Positions 38,395 through 50,042 of a DNA stretch of 64,000 nt are shown in pieces. Below the pieces are notes generated by a model, which did no database searches, was not told the DNA's origin, and saw only the letters and a list, made by a program, of their open reading frames with translations. Position 1 is the first letter of the stretch; each line of letters starts with the position of its first letter. A program made the position numbers and the translations under genes. This stretch comes from Cladochytrium replicatum (lineage: Eukaryota; Chytridiomycota; Chytridiomycetes; Cladochytriales; Cladochytriaceae), in contig JAHLKD010000030.1 of the NCBI GenBank assembly GCA_025526935.1, positions 124,001-188,000 of the forward strand, read 5' to 3'.

Positions 38395-41025
38395 TCACCG
38401 ACCTCCCCACAACCGTCCCATTACACCCCCCTGTTGCTGCTGTTGCTGCTGGCCCTGTGGTCCCTGCACATTCTGCAGTCCCGGTGCCTGCGGTCCCCGT
38501 CCGCCCTGGTACACACCTCCCTGATACGGCGAGCTCGACACCTGCGCCTTCACAGCCGAGGGGTTATACACCCCCATCACAACACTATCGCTCACACCAA
38601 AGTCCCCTCTCAAAAGCTCCAGTCCCCGCACACCTCCGCCCCCTCCACCTCCCTCCGATGCCGTTGTCGTCGTCGGCTGGAACTGCAACGCATCCTGAGG
38701 CACAGCGACCTGGATCGCTGCTTGGCCAGATTTGTGCAGCGCGGAGAGCGGGATCGTTTTGATGTGCGAAGAGGAGCTGACAAGCTGTACGCCGGTGCCG
38801 TTGCTTTGTTGCTGTTGTTGTGGCGAAGGCGCACCGGCCGGGCTACCGAACGGCTGTTGGATAGGGGGTTTCGATGGAGATGGTGGGGTTTGGTACGGTG
38901 ATTGGTATTGCGAGGATTGTTGGTACTGGGGCGTAGACTGGTTGGACTGTTGGTATGGTGTCTGTGGAGACTGGTATTGCCCCTGTCCAGCGGATTGGTA
39001 GGGTAAGGGCTGTGGCTTTGGCGAGCTATACTGTCCTTGAGAGTAATTGTGTTGGATTTGCGGTGGAAGCGCGCCGGGCGGTGGCGTGTGGCCGTGGGAC
39101 CTCCCCGACTGGTACGCTTCTCCTTTGCTCGGTGTCGGAGGTTGCGGAGGTGGGCTAACTGACTGAATCACAGGGGAATTTCGTGCAGGTTGTGAACTTC
39201 CCCGAGAATGGATGGCAGAGTCCCTCATCCTCGCAGAGTGTGTGGCCGATGTCCCCCGTGGCGGCACATGAGGGTTTGGAGAGGTTGCACCTGAAGAACC
39301 ACTATTGGGAGAAACTGGAGGATTCCGCGTGGGCGATACGGCGTTGTTCGATCCATGGCCGGCAGGCGAAGGCGTGGATGCGGCAGAGTCCTCCCGAGTG
39401 GGAAGGGTGATAGATACTTGGGGACGTCCGGTCCGCCGAGATGGTACGTCGTCACTCATCGAGGCGTCCTGACCAGGCGGGAGAATTTGAGGCGTTCTCG
39501 GTGGTGTTGGAGGAACAGAGCCGACGGGGATAGGCGGAGCTCCGGGAGCAGCCTTTGTTCTAGGCGGAGGCGTCCAGTTTGTGTTGATCGAAGGAAGATC
39601 AGCGGCACCTGGAGGCGTCTGTGTCGTTGACGATGGCGGAGGACCACGAGACGGCGAAACAAACTGCTGCTGAGGATTTGCCATTCGAGCGGAATCGTAT
39701 CCAGTTTGGTGGTAGTTTGCCCCACCAACAAACTGCTGTTGCGGCTGTTGTTGTTGCGCGTGACCGTACTGTTGTTGCTGCTCCGCATATCCATAGGGAC
39801 TTCCCGCCCCAGGAGGAGGAGCGTTGCCGGGCGGAGCACCATACCCTGGCCCGGATGCCTGCCAATACATACCCACTGGTTCCTCCATTCCCCGATTAGG
39901 TGCTCCACCTCCTTCCGAGCCAAATTCCGGCTGGCTTCGTGGGGGAGGAAGAAGACTCGCCCTCATCTGGGTCTGCTTTGCTTCTAAGATTCGTTTCAAC
40001 TCGTTGATCTTTGCCTGGTCGCCGCCTGCGACGGCCGACATCAACCCTGCGATCGGAGACTGCGAAGAGTTCTGCAACAGAATAGACTCGACCTTTCGTG
40101 CCCGATCGGACCGCACCGCATATACCGCACGATCGTCCAATTCAGTTGCTTTTGCCGCTGCTTCAGCTGCGGCAACTCCAGCAGCAGCTTCTTCCTTCTT
40201 TCGCTGCTTCTCGGCGCGTTTACGTGCCTTCTCTTCTTCCCTTTCCACCTCCTTCTCTGCTGCCGTTTTCCCAAGCTTGTATGTCTTTGCAGTAAACTGC
40301 AAGGACGAAAAGTCAAAGTCTGATTTTTCGAACGAGAGTTCGCCCAACCCAACGAACTTGCTGATGCGCTTCCGAGCCACGCTCGATCGCTTATTTCCAG
40401 ATGGTGGCAAACCAGTTGGGGAGGCTGCACGCAGTTTGGCAATGGCAGGGTTTACAACTGACTTTGGGACGTCTTCATTTTGGGGCTGAGGTGGACTCGT
40501 TTCGGTTGAGGCAGGTGTAGATGAGTTTTCCCAACCGGAAAACAAATCCATCATCGAGCTCCTACCAGCTTTTGCTGTGTCCACTTTCTCCTCTGTTACG
40601 GGTGCGGCATCGCTCTTCGCAGTAAGCTCAGCAATTTCCGGCTCAGGCTCATCTCCCTCTTCTTCCTCCTCCTCATCATCATACTCTTCGCTATCTTCCT
40701 CCTCGTCATCCTCAGTATCGTCCTCATCCGAATCGTCATCTTCTTCCGTATCCTCATCATCGCCCGTCCCATCGGTAAGTCCCAGAGGTGAGCGAGCTTT
40801 TACCACGGGAGGGTGTGCCGCCTTCTGGTCCTTTTCGTTGTAAAAATCTAAGAGCCCATCTGTGAACTCCGATATAGACAGGTCCACAGAATCTAAGGCT
40901 GCGACGAGGTCCTCGAGGTCCTTATTGTCAAGATTCAAGGCAGTTGTAGCAGTCGAGGCAGATGTAGAAAGTGCAGAAACCGAGTCTCGGACGGGAGAGG
41001 ATCCCGATTGTGGGGATGCAGCCAT
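38395..41025 (-). CDS. Gln/Pro-rich protein with acidic and coiled-coil segments, unrecognised
   Basis: Single exon of 876 codons from ATG 41025 (MAASPQSGSSPVRDSVS). Layout: an N-terminal helical block LDNKDLEDLVAALDSVDLS then EFTDGLLDFYNEKD; a very acidic run (EEDDDSDEDDTEDDEEEDSE); a charged coiled coil (EKEVEREEEKARKRAEKQRK); a conserved-looking helix (KINELKRILEAKQTQMRA); then about 450 residues of Gln, Pro, Gly, Tyr and Ser-rich prion-like sequence ending GGVMGRLWGGR. Such chains are common in RNA-granule or actin/endocytosis adaptors, but no named domain is visible. Function not assigned. Confidence 0.75.
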   Translation of the reverse strand: MAASPQSGSSPVRDSVSALSTSASTATTALNLDNKDLEDLVAALDSVDLSISEFTDGLLDFYNEKDQKAAHPPVVKARSPLGLTDGTGDDEDTEEDDDSDEDDTEDDEEEDSEEYDDEEEEEEGDEPEPEIAELTAKSDAAPVTEEKVDTAKAGRSSMMDLFSGWENSSTPASTETSPPQPQNEDVPKSVVNPAIAKLRAASPTGLPPSGNKRSSVARKRISKFVGLGELSFEKSDFDFSSLQFTAKTYKLGKTAAEKEVEREEEKARKRAEKQRKKEEAAAGVAAAEAAAKATELDDRAVYAVRSDRARKVESILLQNSSQSPIAGLMSAVAGGDQAKINELKRILEAKQTQMRASLLPPPRSQPEFGSEGGGAPNRGMEEPVGMYWQASGPGYGAPPGNAPPPGAGSPYGYAEQQQQYGHAQQQQPQQQFVGGANYHQTGYDSARMANPQQQFVSPSRGPPPSSTTQTPPGAADLPSINTNWTPPPRTKAAPGAPPIPVGSVPPTPPRTPQILPPGQDASMSDDVPSRRTGRPQVSITLPTREDSAASTPSPAGHGSNNAVSPTRNPPVSPNSGSSGATSPNPHVPPRGTSATHSARMRDSAIHSRGSSQPARNSPVIQSVSPPPQPPTPSKGEAYQSGRSHGHTPPPGALPPQIQHNYSQGQYSSPKPQPLPYQSAGQGQYQSPQTPYQQSNQSTPQYQQSSQYQSPYQTPPSPSKPPIQQPFGSPAGAPSPQQQQQSNGTGVQLVSSSSHIKTIPLSALHKSGQAAIQVAVPQDALQFQPTTTTASEGGGGGGGVRGLELLRGDFGVSDSVVMGVYNPSAVKAQVSSSPYQGGVYQGGRGPQAPGLQNVQGPQGQQQQQQQGGVMGRLWGGR

Positions 41026-41413
41026 GAGCACTATCTATCCGCCAGTCCACAACGTAATCGGGCAACCGCAGCAAAAAGGAACAACAAAGTGGAGGTGTGC
41101 CTAGAAATACCAAGTACCGTATTTTGAGAGTGAGTGTTGTTAATCTAGGAATCCCGAATTACATTCGACGCAAACGTACCTTGATAGTATTTTCGAGAGT
41201 CTAGTCCTGATTTATTGACGTCCCAAACGACCAAAAGCGTAGAGTTGGGAGACTCGGGTGGTCGGATGGCAGTGCCGCGTTTAAAAAATAAAGAAACAAG
41301 ATGGAGTCAACTCGACTGAAGGGATCTATTAGATAGAGTCTTGTATCTCCGTTCTAACCGCTTGCTGGGCTGTTTGCTTATCATCGACCGCATCTCAAGA
41401 CTTCAAAATCATC
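41026..41413. other. Intergenic region
   Basis: No coding signal. It holds the promoter of the Gln/Pro-rich gene and the 3' end of the MATE gene (both minus strand). Confidence 0.4.
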
Positions 41414-43372
41414 TCAAACATGTGTATGCGAAACCACCGCACCATCACCGACAAGTTCTAGAGCTCGCAACGCCTCTCGTTTCCAGTCCAACTGCGCAAT
41501 GATAAACACTTGAATGAAGCTAACCAGAATCAGCCCGGCTGTCAGCCCTATCCACAGCCCGAGAAGCCCAAGTTTCAACGGGAACGCCGCAACAAGGCCA
41601 ATCGGGATTCCAACAAGGTAGTACCCCACCAAATTGATTGCAGCACTGTGAACAAAACCAGAAAGTCAACGGTCATGAGAGATCACACCTTCGACAAATA
41701 CACATTCTCACCCAACATCTTGCCGCCCCGATCCTCTCAGAATTCCACCAGAAATGGCACCAACCGCATCAGACAACTGTGTGAGCTCCCGTTACCGAAA
41801 AAACCAACAATTACATGCTGAATCAAATGTACCTGGAAAAATGCACCGAGAGGCAAGATATAGGCAACAAGGTCCCAAACCACAGGATCTGTGCTCCACA
41901 ATTTGCCCCATTGCTGACGCACTACCAGCAAAACAGTGGCATTCAAAGTAGCCATTGCCAACCCAATCAATAGCGATGTCAATGCTGTTGTTTTGGCGCT
42001 TTTAGGTGCTTGTGCACCGAGAGCGTTGCCGACACGTGCAGCGGTGGCAACCGATATACCCATCGGAATCCTAGTTTATTCGAGTTAGAAAAGCCACAGA
42101 AATTCTTTTTGGCGACATGCGTACATGTATGTCAGGGAGCATGTTTGGAGAGTGATAGCCTGCGCAGCCAGCGATGCGTCGCCAAGGAGTCCAGCCGCAA
42201 TTGCACAAATCTGTCCAAAAAAATAAGCTCACAACTCAGACTTGCAACCAAAGATTATACCTCGAAAGCCCACCACTCACTGCACGTCATGACCACACTA
42301 GGAATGCCGAGCTTTAAAAACACCAAAATCTGATGCACGTTAAACATTTCCTTGAGCTCCCAGCCACCCCACGGCCCGCTCCCCTCAAAGTATCTGATGT
42401 ACAATGTCGTGATGATGGGAAGCAAAGTGAAGCTGATCGAGGTGCCGATAGGAGACCCGATGAGACCAAGACCAAGCCATGGCGACCACACCAGCAGGTA
42501 CTGAAGCAATATGTTGATCGGCGAAACAATCAAAACAACCACCATATTCGCAAACATGATCCCTGCAAAGGAAAAGCTGCTGTAAGTATTTTACCAAATG
42601 TCACTTCCCAGAAGGATCACCTTGAGATTGTAAGAACCGTTTCAAGCACTCGTTGACCAAGAACGGAAACAATCCAAAAATACAGTATCTCGCAAAGATA
42701 CCCGCGATCTGAGCTAGCTCTGGCTCTTGCCCAACCAACAACAACAGCCATTCGGTGTTCCACCATAGCCATGCGATTGGGAACGACATGAAAAACATCA
42801 CGACAATGCCGCGCTGTAGGTGTTTACCGGCCGCTGTGGGATCAGAGGATCCTGTAAAGGCTTGCGCGCACAGTGTATCTACAAATATTCCTGAGTAAGC
42901 AACAAATCTCCTCACATTTCCAAAGGCATACCTAGTGCAGACGCCATCCCGATGCCCACGCTGTATCCCGTAACGTTACAGAACATAGTCGTAAGCTTAA
43001 CACAAAAGCAAATCAAGAGCTACTCCAGTAACAAAACTCTCGTCGATTACCGTTCCCGCCGCAAGCTCCTTTGTGCCTAAATGACCCAGGGTGAACACGG
43101 GAGAAAGGTAGAGGGTCTGCTGCAGCATGTATCCAGCGCTAACTGGCCATGCAAGGTTCGCGATGGTTTTCGCCTGGCTATCTGGTGAGACCATTCACTA
43201 TTGTTGGAAGATGGACTGCTCTTACCTCGACTTTGACATCGTCCCATTCCAGTTTGTCGACCAGCTGGTGACTGTTGTGGTGACCGTTAGCGAGCAGCGG
43301 CGTGCTTTCCGAGGCAGCATTCTCCACGACATTTTGGCGCTGCGATCTGCTTGAGTTTTGGCTGTCGCCCAT
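41414..43372 (-). CDS. MATE-family multidrug/toxin exporter
   Basis: Twelve-helix cation-coupled efflux transporter of the plasma or vacuolar membrane. ATG at 43372 (MGDSQNSSRSQRQN), a polar N-tail with TPLLANGHH, then PVSAGYMLQQTLYLSPVFTL, GHLGTKELAAGT, SALDTLCAQAFTGS (the classic MATE motif), RGIVVMFFMSFPIAWLW, LPIITTLYIRYFEGSG, GIPSVVMTCSEWWAFE, AARVGNALGAQAPKSAK (second-half motif), SDAVGAISGGILRGSGRQ, and NLVGYYLVGIPIGLVAAFPL at the C-terminus. About eight exons. Length is normal; it looks intact. Confidence 0.93.
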
Positions 43373-43680
43373 CAGGAGACTGATTACATGTGACCTGTCA
43401 AGATTGGGAAAGAAAAAAAAGGTAACATTTTTTCTAATTTTTGATGGTATAGATACTTTAGTAAATGTATTTCAGAGGATCCGTGCATCAAAATAGAGAT
43501 GATGTTGAATGACACTATTTTGTGATTTGGCATCTCGTTAGATCGGTTTCACAGTGCTGCTGTTTTAACAGCACCAAACGTCGCCATGCTTTGAACAGCC
43601 TGGTAGGGTCCTAGTAAAGCCAAGAAACAACTATTAAGCGAATCACTATATCGAGATCTGGATCTTACCAACTTCGAGTT
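43373..43680. other. Intergenic region
   Basis: Promoter side of the MATE gene. Nothing else seen. Confidence 0.35.
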
Positions 43681-44530
43681 TAGCTGTCCCAATTGACCGC
43701 TTTCAGGAATACTCTCCCGCAGTCACTGCACCGGTTGCGGAAGCACTGGCATTTTTCGACGGCTTTCGAGCCCTTTTCAAGTCTCCCATAGACACTCATA
43801 GCAGAATACAGCGAACCGCTGACGATAACATTCGCCGGAAATCAATCGTCTCGATCGGTTTGTGTAGTTCGGTGAGCACAATCATGACCTCAGCCAGTGA
43901 TGCAACGAAGGACTAAAGTATGCACAGATCAACGATCAGCGATATTTTCAGCTCCTTCCGGTGCCATCGGAGGGAATAAAACACCAACAGGAAGCGGAAG
44001 GACGTAACCACGTCGACGAGGAGCTGGTAGCAGTAGATTGGATACAGTGGCATGAGGTTATACACCATCTGGCAGCCGTAAACGTCGACTGGATTTGGAT
44101 CACGAGGAGCCAGCCTAGGTACCACAAAGCGGTGATCACGCGAACGACGGTTCGGATCTTGAATGGATAGTCGGGGGTGACCATTTCGAAACGGATCAAA
44201 GAGACTTCCGTAAAAACCACTTTGGTGAAGCCCCAGCAGATGTTGTTGAGACACGACCATGCACCGCTGCAGTTTCCATTGTTGGGCCCGATGATCGTCG
44301 TGACGTTCGCGAAGGTTCCAGCGCAGTTGCTTTGGTAAAGTATTCGCTTGGTACAAGAACGCTCAATCATATTCAGATATCTACTTACCAACCAAGTACA
44401 TCGCATAGCGAATGTGAAACTGTCGACTGCATGTTATTGCAGAGAGTGTTTCAAAAACACAAATCGAGGCCAAATATGTTGATGCCTGTGCCGAAGGAGT
44501 TCAGAGCCAAGTCGTGAAAGTGGTCGAGTC
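43681..44530 (-). pseudogene. Frame-broken membrane protein
   Basis: A coding-like exon contains ICWGFTKVVFTEVSLIRFEM and a membrane segment VVRVITALWYLGWLLVIQ. Good reading then continues only in another frame (QMVYNLMPLYPIYCYQLLVD, SFRFLLVFYSLRWHRKEL), which implies a frameshift near 44070-44090 with no intron visible. Upstream coding near 44390-44450 (MQSTVSHSLCDVLGW, then a GTAAGT donor) and a stretch with FVASLAEVMIVLTELHKPI near 43880 probably belong to it. General style resembles the polytopic protein at 36844-38265, but I cannot show homology. Confidence 0.45.
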
Positions 44531-44909
44531 CATCGAGACCTTTGAAGAGGCGAAACAAAATGACCAACGTATTTTTCATTTAACAACCTTCATTATATGT
44601 AAAGATAGAATATTCGGAACGCAACCTTGCGGTATTTGCAGTAAATGACGGTTATTGATCAGAAGAAAACACCGAACTTCGGTATCCGAAGTCCGAGGAG
44701 GAATCTGATCGTTAAACGTTGAGATCGAGGAATCACTGCAAACCAATCTAGTTTTCCAAAAGCAGCGAGCGAAAAACGTGCTTGCGGTTCGGGAGTCGAC
44801 CAACAACAGCTGGATTCCCGCAATATCGAAAGGACATATCCCACGTCTTCAAAAAATATTACAGAGCAAGCGATATGAATACAGCATGATTCCCAAAAGA
44901 ACACTTGCA
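44531..44909. other. Intergenic region
   Basis: Lies beyond the 3' end of the TFIIIC subunit gene (minus) and upstream of the broken membrane gene. No clear coding. Confidence 0.35.
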
Positions 44910-47900
44910 TCACGACGCGGGAAGTGTGCACTCAAGTCGCACCAACCCTGAAGCCCCCCCGCTGACAATCCATCCCGCCGCGACAATATTCGGACACCAC
45001 TTTACCTGAAAAAAGAATTTTCGCAAGTTAAGCCAAGAGAAGAGTGTTTGATGAAGAAACATTTCGCACTTTGTGAATAGCGATTGGGTCCGGGGGAATT
45101 GTGCCGTCAGTCGACCCTTTAGACCATTGTGAACTGAGCTAAAGTACCAGGAGAAACCATCAAAACTCATGGTCTCCGGAATCGTGGCTCTCGTACCTCT
45201 TCGGTCAGGTTTTCTCGTATAACGTACGTCTGCTGATCCACTTCCCAATCGAGTGCATACAACCGATTCACGTAAATTTTCTTGAAATAGACGGAGCATT
45301 AAAAGATATTTGCTGATGGATTTTGAAGAACGTACCGCGTGATTCACGAGCCTGTTGTTGAGGTTAGATATTCTCACAGCACCATCCGACCCACAGGAAG
45401 CAATGAACGGAAAGAATCGCGAGCAATCGATGCCCTAGTAAATATGAGTGAATCGCATTCAAGTCACATTATCCATGACACTTACCCATACTCCACCTTG
45501 ATGCCCACAGATACTTTTCGTCGAGAAGCCCTTTATAGACGACGCAATCGTTCTAATCTTCAAATCCTCACGAGTAGACGCTATGCGTACGATATGCTCC
45601 CCGTCCGAGAAACAAATCAAATCATTCGATGACGACCAGCACATTGTGTGGAGTAGCCCTGAAGTATTCCATCAGATTTGACACAACGATGTTAAAGCGC
45701 CAACTACCTCTCGTGCGAAACAGGACTGTTTTGATCCCACCATCCCACATAATCAATTTTCCGTCGTTTCCGCAGGAAGCCAACAACGTGCTAGGAGGTA
45801 ACTCGGAAGCCTGGGTTGCCTTATACGTTGGGAATGATATTCGGTTCCATGGGTTGTTGCTGCATAAGCCTCTGACACAAGAGTCATGCCCGAAGAAAAA
45901 CTGTGCTGGCTCGATCGCTAGTACACGCTTAAAACCAGCTTCATGGCGCACCAGTGAGAAATACAACTTACGATGTAGGGGCGGATATTCCACTCCCGCC
46001 TCAAGTGCACCTGCTTTCGTGTCCATATGAACATTAAAGTTCTCCACTGCGTCGTTCAGTCGATATGTCAACATCGAGCCTTTGGGGCATGATTGAGATT
46101 GGACGAAGCCCACTCAAGAAATGTCATTACCGTCTGAAGCACCCACAGCTACGCTTTCATGCCCAGACCATGATAATCGAATCGGAAGCAAGTGTGGGAA
46201 ACTCGCCTCAAGCATCACGTCGGTATATCGAGCTGCATGACCATGTGAGAAACAAAGCGTCCGAGAGAATCACTGTCTTACCGCACAGAGGTTTTTCAAG
46301 GTCCATTTGGGGATATTGTGCGGCTAGATCATACAGTGCGGCAGGATGCGGTACATTCAAAATCCGGAGATGGCCGTCCCCTGTGATTAGCGCGAGCAAC
46401 CCGAGACTTGGCAGCTGATCTGGTAGTTGGGATGTCTAAATGCCAGAAAATTAGCAAAAACATTACAACAATTGAATAAATCGAGTGCGTCTGATCCCTA
46501 CCTGGTATTCCTCTATCGATTCGTAACCACCGTACGGCATCCATTGCATGTCAAACGTTGCTCCCCAATCGTGAAGAATACAGAGGCTTAACCTTGGTTG
46601 CTCACTCGGATCTGACCCATTAAGCATTGTTGGCGATATCTCCCAGATTTGAATGCACGACACCAGGTCTTCGGTTCCGCCGAAGGTAGATCCTGAAAAA
46701 GTGAAGGACGACGAGGTAGTAGCATCCGCAGCGCGACCCAAATCCTCCTGATCCTCGTCTTGATCTTCTTCATCGTCACTATCATTGCTGGCCTCCCTAG
46801 TCTGACGTTGTGAGGTTCCATGATGTTCATCAGTACGTTTGTACCCTGCAATAGCAATGTACTGCGGCGCTTGCAGAAGAAAACTATCAAAACAAAAGTA
46901 AAGCAAATGAAAATTTAATGTAGGACTAACATTGTTCATCTTCGATTCCAGGAACCCAGTCCAAACCCCACACTGCTCCGCCAGCGTTAAGCGTCTTTGC
47001 GCCCCAGCTTATTTTGCTCGGCGCTAAGAGATCAATTTCGTTAGCCTAAGTCAAACTGTTGTGAACCGATCAGTTACCGGTGGCAATGGTTCCGAACAAT
47101 GGGATCTCATACAAAGAAATGTTTCCCTTCTTGCCAGTTTGCACCAGTTTAACATTGTCTTGAGGAAAGTGAGCTTTCATTTCTGATCTGGTGAACAAAA
47201 AATAAAAACACTTTTCAGCTCCCGGTCCATACACAGGGATTTTTGTTTGGCATACTCTCCAAAAACAAACTCGAACTGTGAAATCCTTGGACGTATATCA
47301 GACCTGATTAGCTTGATTTGAAGCCTCGCGTCCGTGTCAACCATGCTCTGAATCGGTCTCGTGCTCTGCTCCAACGACCGCCCACGCGCAACACCATCTC
47401 TGAACGACTGGGTCAGAACCCGATGCATCGACCTTCCCTCCGTCCCCGTAAACTTTACGTCTTTCCTCGTCGGCCCCTTCTTCTTCGTCGGAGTCGCCTC
47501 CGGCTCTGCATCATCATCCCCAACCACAAACCCGTTCGCCGAAACCCGTCGATTAGGCAGCTTCGTCTTGGCGCGCTCCTTGGAGATCCCGAATGTGATT
47601 GTGCATCGTGCCATCTTCTCGTCCGGGAGTCGGAGAACGATGTTGTCAATTACGAAATGCCGCAGGCGCTCGGCTGTTTGCTCAGAGTTTTCGGGGTTGT
47701 CGATCATAGAGCGATAGAGGGTGGCAACGTCGGGGCGGAGCCGTGCGAGGGTTTTTTGTTCTGGCGCATCGAGCCGTGAACCAGTTTGGGGATTTGCTGC
47801 ACTGCCTGTAGGATCTTGCTCCGTGTGGGATGGAAATGCCCAGAGAAGTAAATCGAGAGCTTCGTGGACGGTGTTGGTGCAATGAATACGAAGACCGAAT

Positions 47901-50027
47901 GGCTTGTCAAACGTCTTTTTGTCTTGACAGCATGGTAGCGGGCAGGTTAATACAGCTGAGGACTGCGTTGAAAGCGTATCGAGGATGATGGTGTCTGAGC
48001 TCAAGTCAGGGATCACTGCCAAGGCTGCTTGTTTGATATCAGGAAAGTGTGATTGATCAAGACGAGTTCTGATGGCGTCCTCAAGCATCTGACGGAGTTC
48101 GCCATGCTGTGGATACAGCTTTCCAATCTGAGAATCGTCTTCATCCGATCGAGCCCTCTTTCCCTTCTTGCGTCTCTCGCTTGCTGTTCCAGATTCGACT
48201 TTCAACTCATCTTCATCCAGAACTTCGACTTCTTCGTTGTGCGAAACCGATTTTGACAGACGAACCGGAGTTTTCGCAGATAACTTTGTTTTTGAGCGCT
48301 CCTTTGAGATCCCAAGTGTGATCCAGGAGCGAGCGAACTGATCTTCCGGCATCCCTAGGACAATCTTATCAATTGTGATAAAGCGCTGGCGTTCCGCTGC
48401 CTCGTCAGAAACTTCTGGATTGTCGACCATGCTTCGATACAGTAGTGCCACCTGTGGTTGAATCCGATTCAAGATCTCAAGCTCACGGGAATCAAGTCGC
48501 GAGAATAGAGAAGACGAAGCGACAGCATTCTGATTTGTTTCAGTAGCGACTGTTGAGGCTGCGACCGAATCAACATCCATGGGCTGTTCTCCACCATTCG
48601 CCAGCTCGGCTTCGGCACCAGAAGCGTCCGTAAGAGGGAACGCCCACAAAAGAAAATCGAGAACTTCATGCACGGTATTCGCACAATGGATCCGAAGTCC
48701 GACACCTTTTTCGAATGTCTTGCCTCCCGGACAACTGGGAAGCGGACACACCATCAGTTCGGGCGAGTCCTGAGACGTCGCATTAAGCAATATAAAACTC
48801 GGCTCCAAGTTCTCGACACAATTTGAAATGCTTCCTTTAATCTCTTCAGTTGGAATAACGCCAAGTCGAGCTTCTAACGCATCTTCGATACGTTTCCTGA
48901 ATTCTCCATAAGTGGGATACTGTTCTGCGATAGCAGCGTCGCTTTCATCTGACATTGCCCATTTTGTCTTCTTTGACTTTCTTTCGGTTTTTGGCGGCGA
49001 TGCGGCGCGTTTCACGGCTCGAGTGCGAGTTGCCTTGGGAACGTAAGAAGTTTCTATAAAACGGATAATAAAAACGGTCGTCAGAAATAAGGACTCATTA
49101 GTCACCTTCAACGTCCAACATCTGTAGATCATCCGCTATCACAGTAGTAACCGTATTCTCATCTGCCCCGCCGACTTCCACAATCGCACCTCCCCGGCCC
49201 CTGCCACGCCCTCGTCCACGGACACCTCGCCCTCCACGACCTCGTCCACGTCCAGATTCACCGGTCCCATCCTTACTATCTAGAGCCTCAAAATCCTCTA
49301 TCGAGCTCGCGTCATCATTTTCATCATCCCCCTCCTCCTCCTCCTCTTCAGAAAGCTCGTCCTCTTCTTCTTCCTCTTCGCTTTCTTCATCGCTGCCTTT
49401 ACCCACCACTCTTCCGGATCCACGCCCTCTTCCTCTCCCACGCGTTCCTCTTGCCCTGCTCCGCGCCGTGCCGCTACCCCTCGCCCGTCCTCTGCCCCTC
49501 CCGCGTGGAGTCCCCGCGCGAGAATTCACAGATGGTGAATCAGGTGCTGATCCTAGCGTTGGTGGCAGGGTTTCGACAGATTCGCCCGCAATCATCACCG
49601 TCGGTGCTCCCGCAACTAGGTCATGAACTTCTCTCCCTCTTCCTCTGGACCCACGCGGTCGGCCACGAGGTCGCCCACGCCCTCGACCACCACTTCCGCG
49701 GGCTGTCTTGGTAGGTGTGCCAGTTGTCGAATGATCCAGGTCCCCGACCGCATCTTCTAGCCACGATTGTTTTTTAATTAAAGGGTTAGTTGGTTTTTCT
49801 AAGAACGCCAGGCTGTATAGAGCATGCGCACCATGTGCGAGTTTGTCCATCGTCAACGTCAACGGGGTCGCAACGTCAACCGGCCAAAGATCCAAAGATT
49901 GGTGTGGCCAGGGCGTGACAACACCCCCAAAATGCTCATGGGATGCAGCACATTTTCTCTCTGGCCCGTCCGCAGACTCGATCAAAGGTAGAAACGGAAT
50001 ATCTTCGACGCTTGTCCGCCGTGACAT
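44910..50027 (-). CDS. TFC6: TFC6/GTF3C2-like TFIIIC subunit with duplicated zinc-finger-like domain
   Basis: DNA-binding subunit of TFIIIC, the RNA polymerase III factor that binds B-boxes. Start taken as ATG 50027 (MSRRTSVEDIPFLPLIE); ATGs at 50045 and 50120 are in frame but would add a hydrophobic stretch. The N-terminal exon has AT-hook repeats (RGRPRGRPRG) and an acidic run. The next exon (47185-49110) has two similar blocks of about 200 residues, each with C-x4-C-x14-H-x5-H (CPLPSC...HCANTVH and CPLPCC...HCTNTVH), followed by LYRSM(V/I)DNPE and GISKER(S/A)KTKL. The WD40 part follows in many exons: GNISLYEIPLFGTIAT, NAGGAVWGLDWVPG, YIAIAGYKRTDE, LLALITGDGHLRILNVPH, SGHESVAVGASDG, LLASCGNDGKLIMWDG, FIASCGSDGAVRISNL, RLYALDWEVDQQTY, AAGWIVSGGASGLVRLE. 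It ends TLPAS. WD40 pattern and AT-hooks support TFC6; the duplicated block is unusual. Confidence 0.7.
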
Positions 50028-50031
50028 CGCG

Positions 50032-50042
50032 GGTTCGAATCC
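50032..50042 (+). promoter_or_regulatory. Perfect TFIIIC B-box (GGTTCGAATCC)
   Basis: Matches the B-box consensus GGTTCGANTCC exactly. It lies in the gap between the BCAS3-like stop (50198) and the TFIIIC-subunit start (50027), read antisense to both. No tRNA can be drawn around it: flanking bases do not form a T-stem and no A-box is seen upstream. That leaves a TFIIIC-only site (ETC type) as the best reading. Confidence 0.55.

Noticed and set aside
40577-40843. Ser-rich plus-strand open frame
   Set aside because: Reverse image of the acidic run in the Gln/Pro-rich protein.
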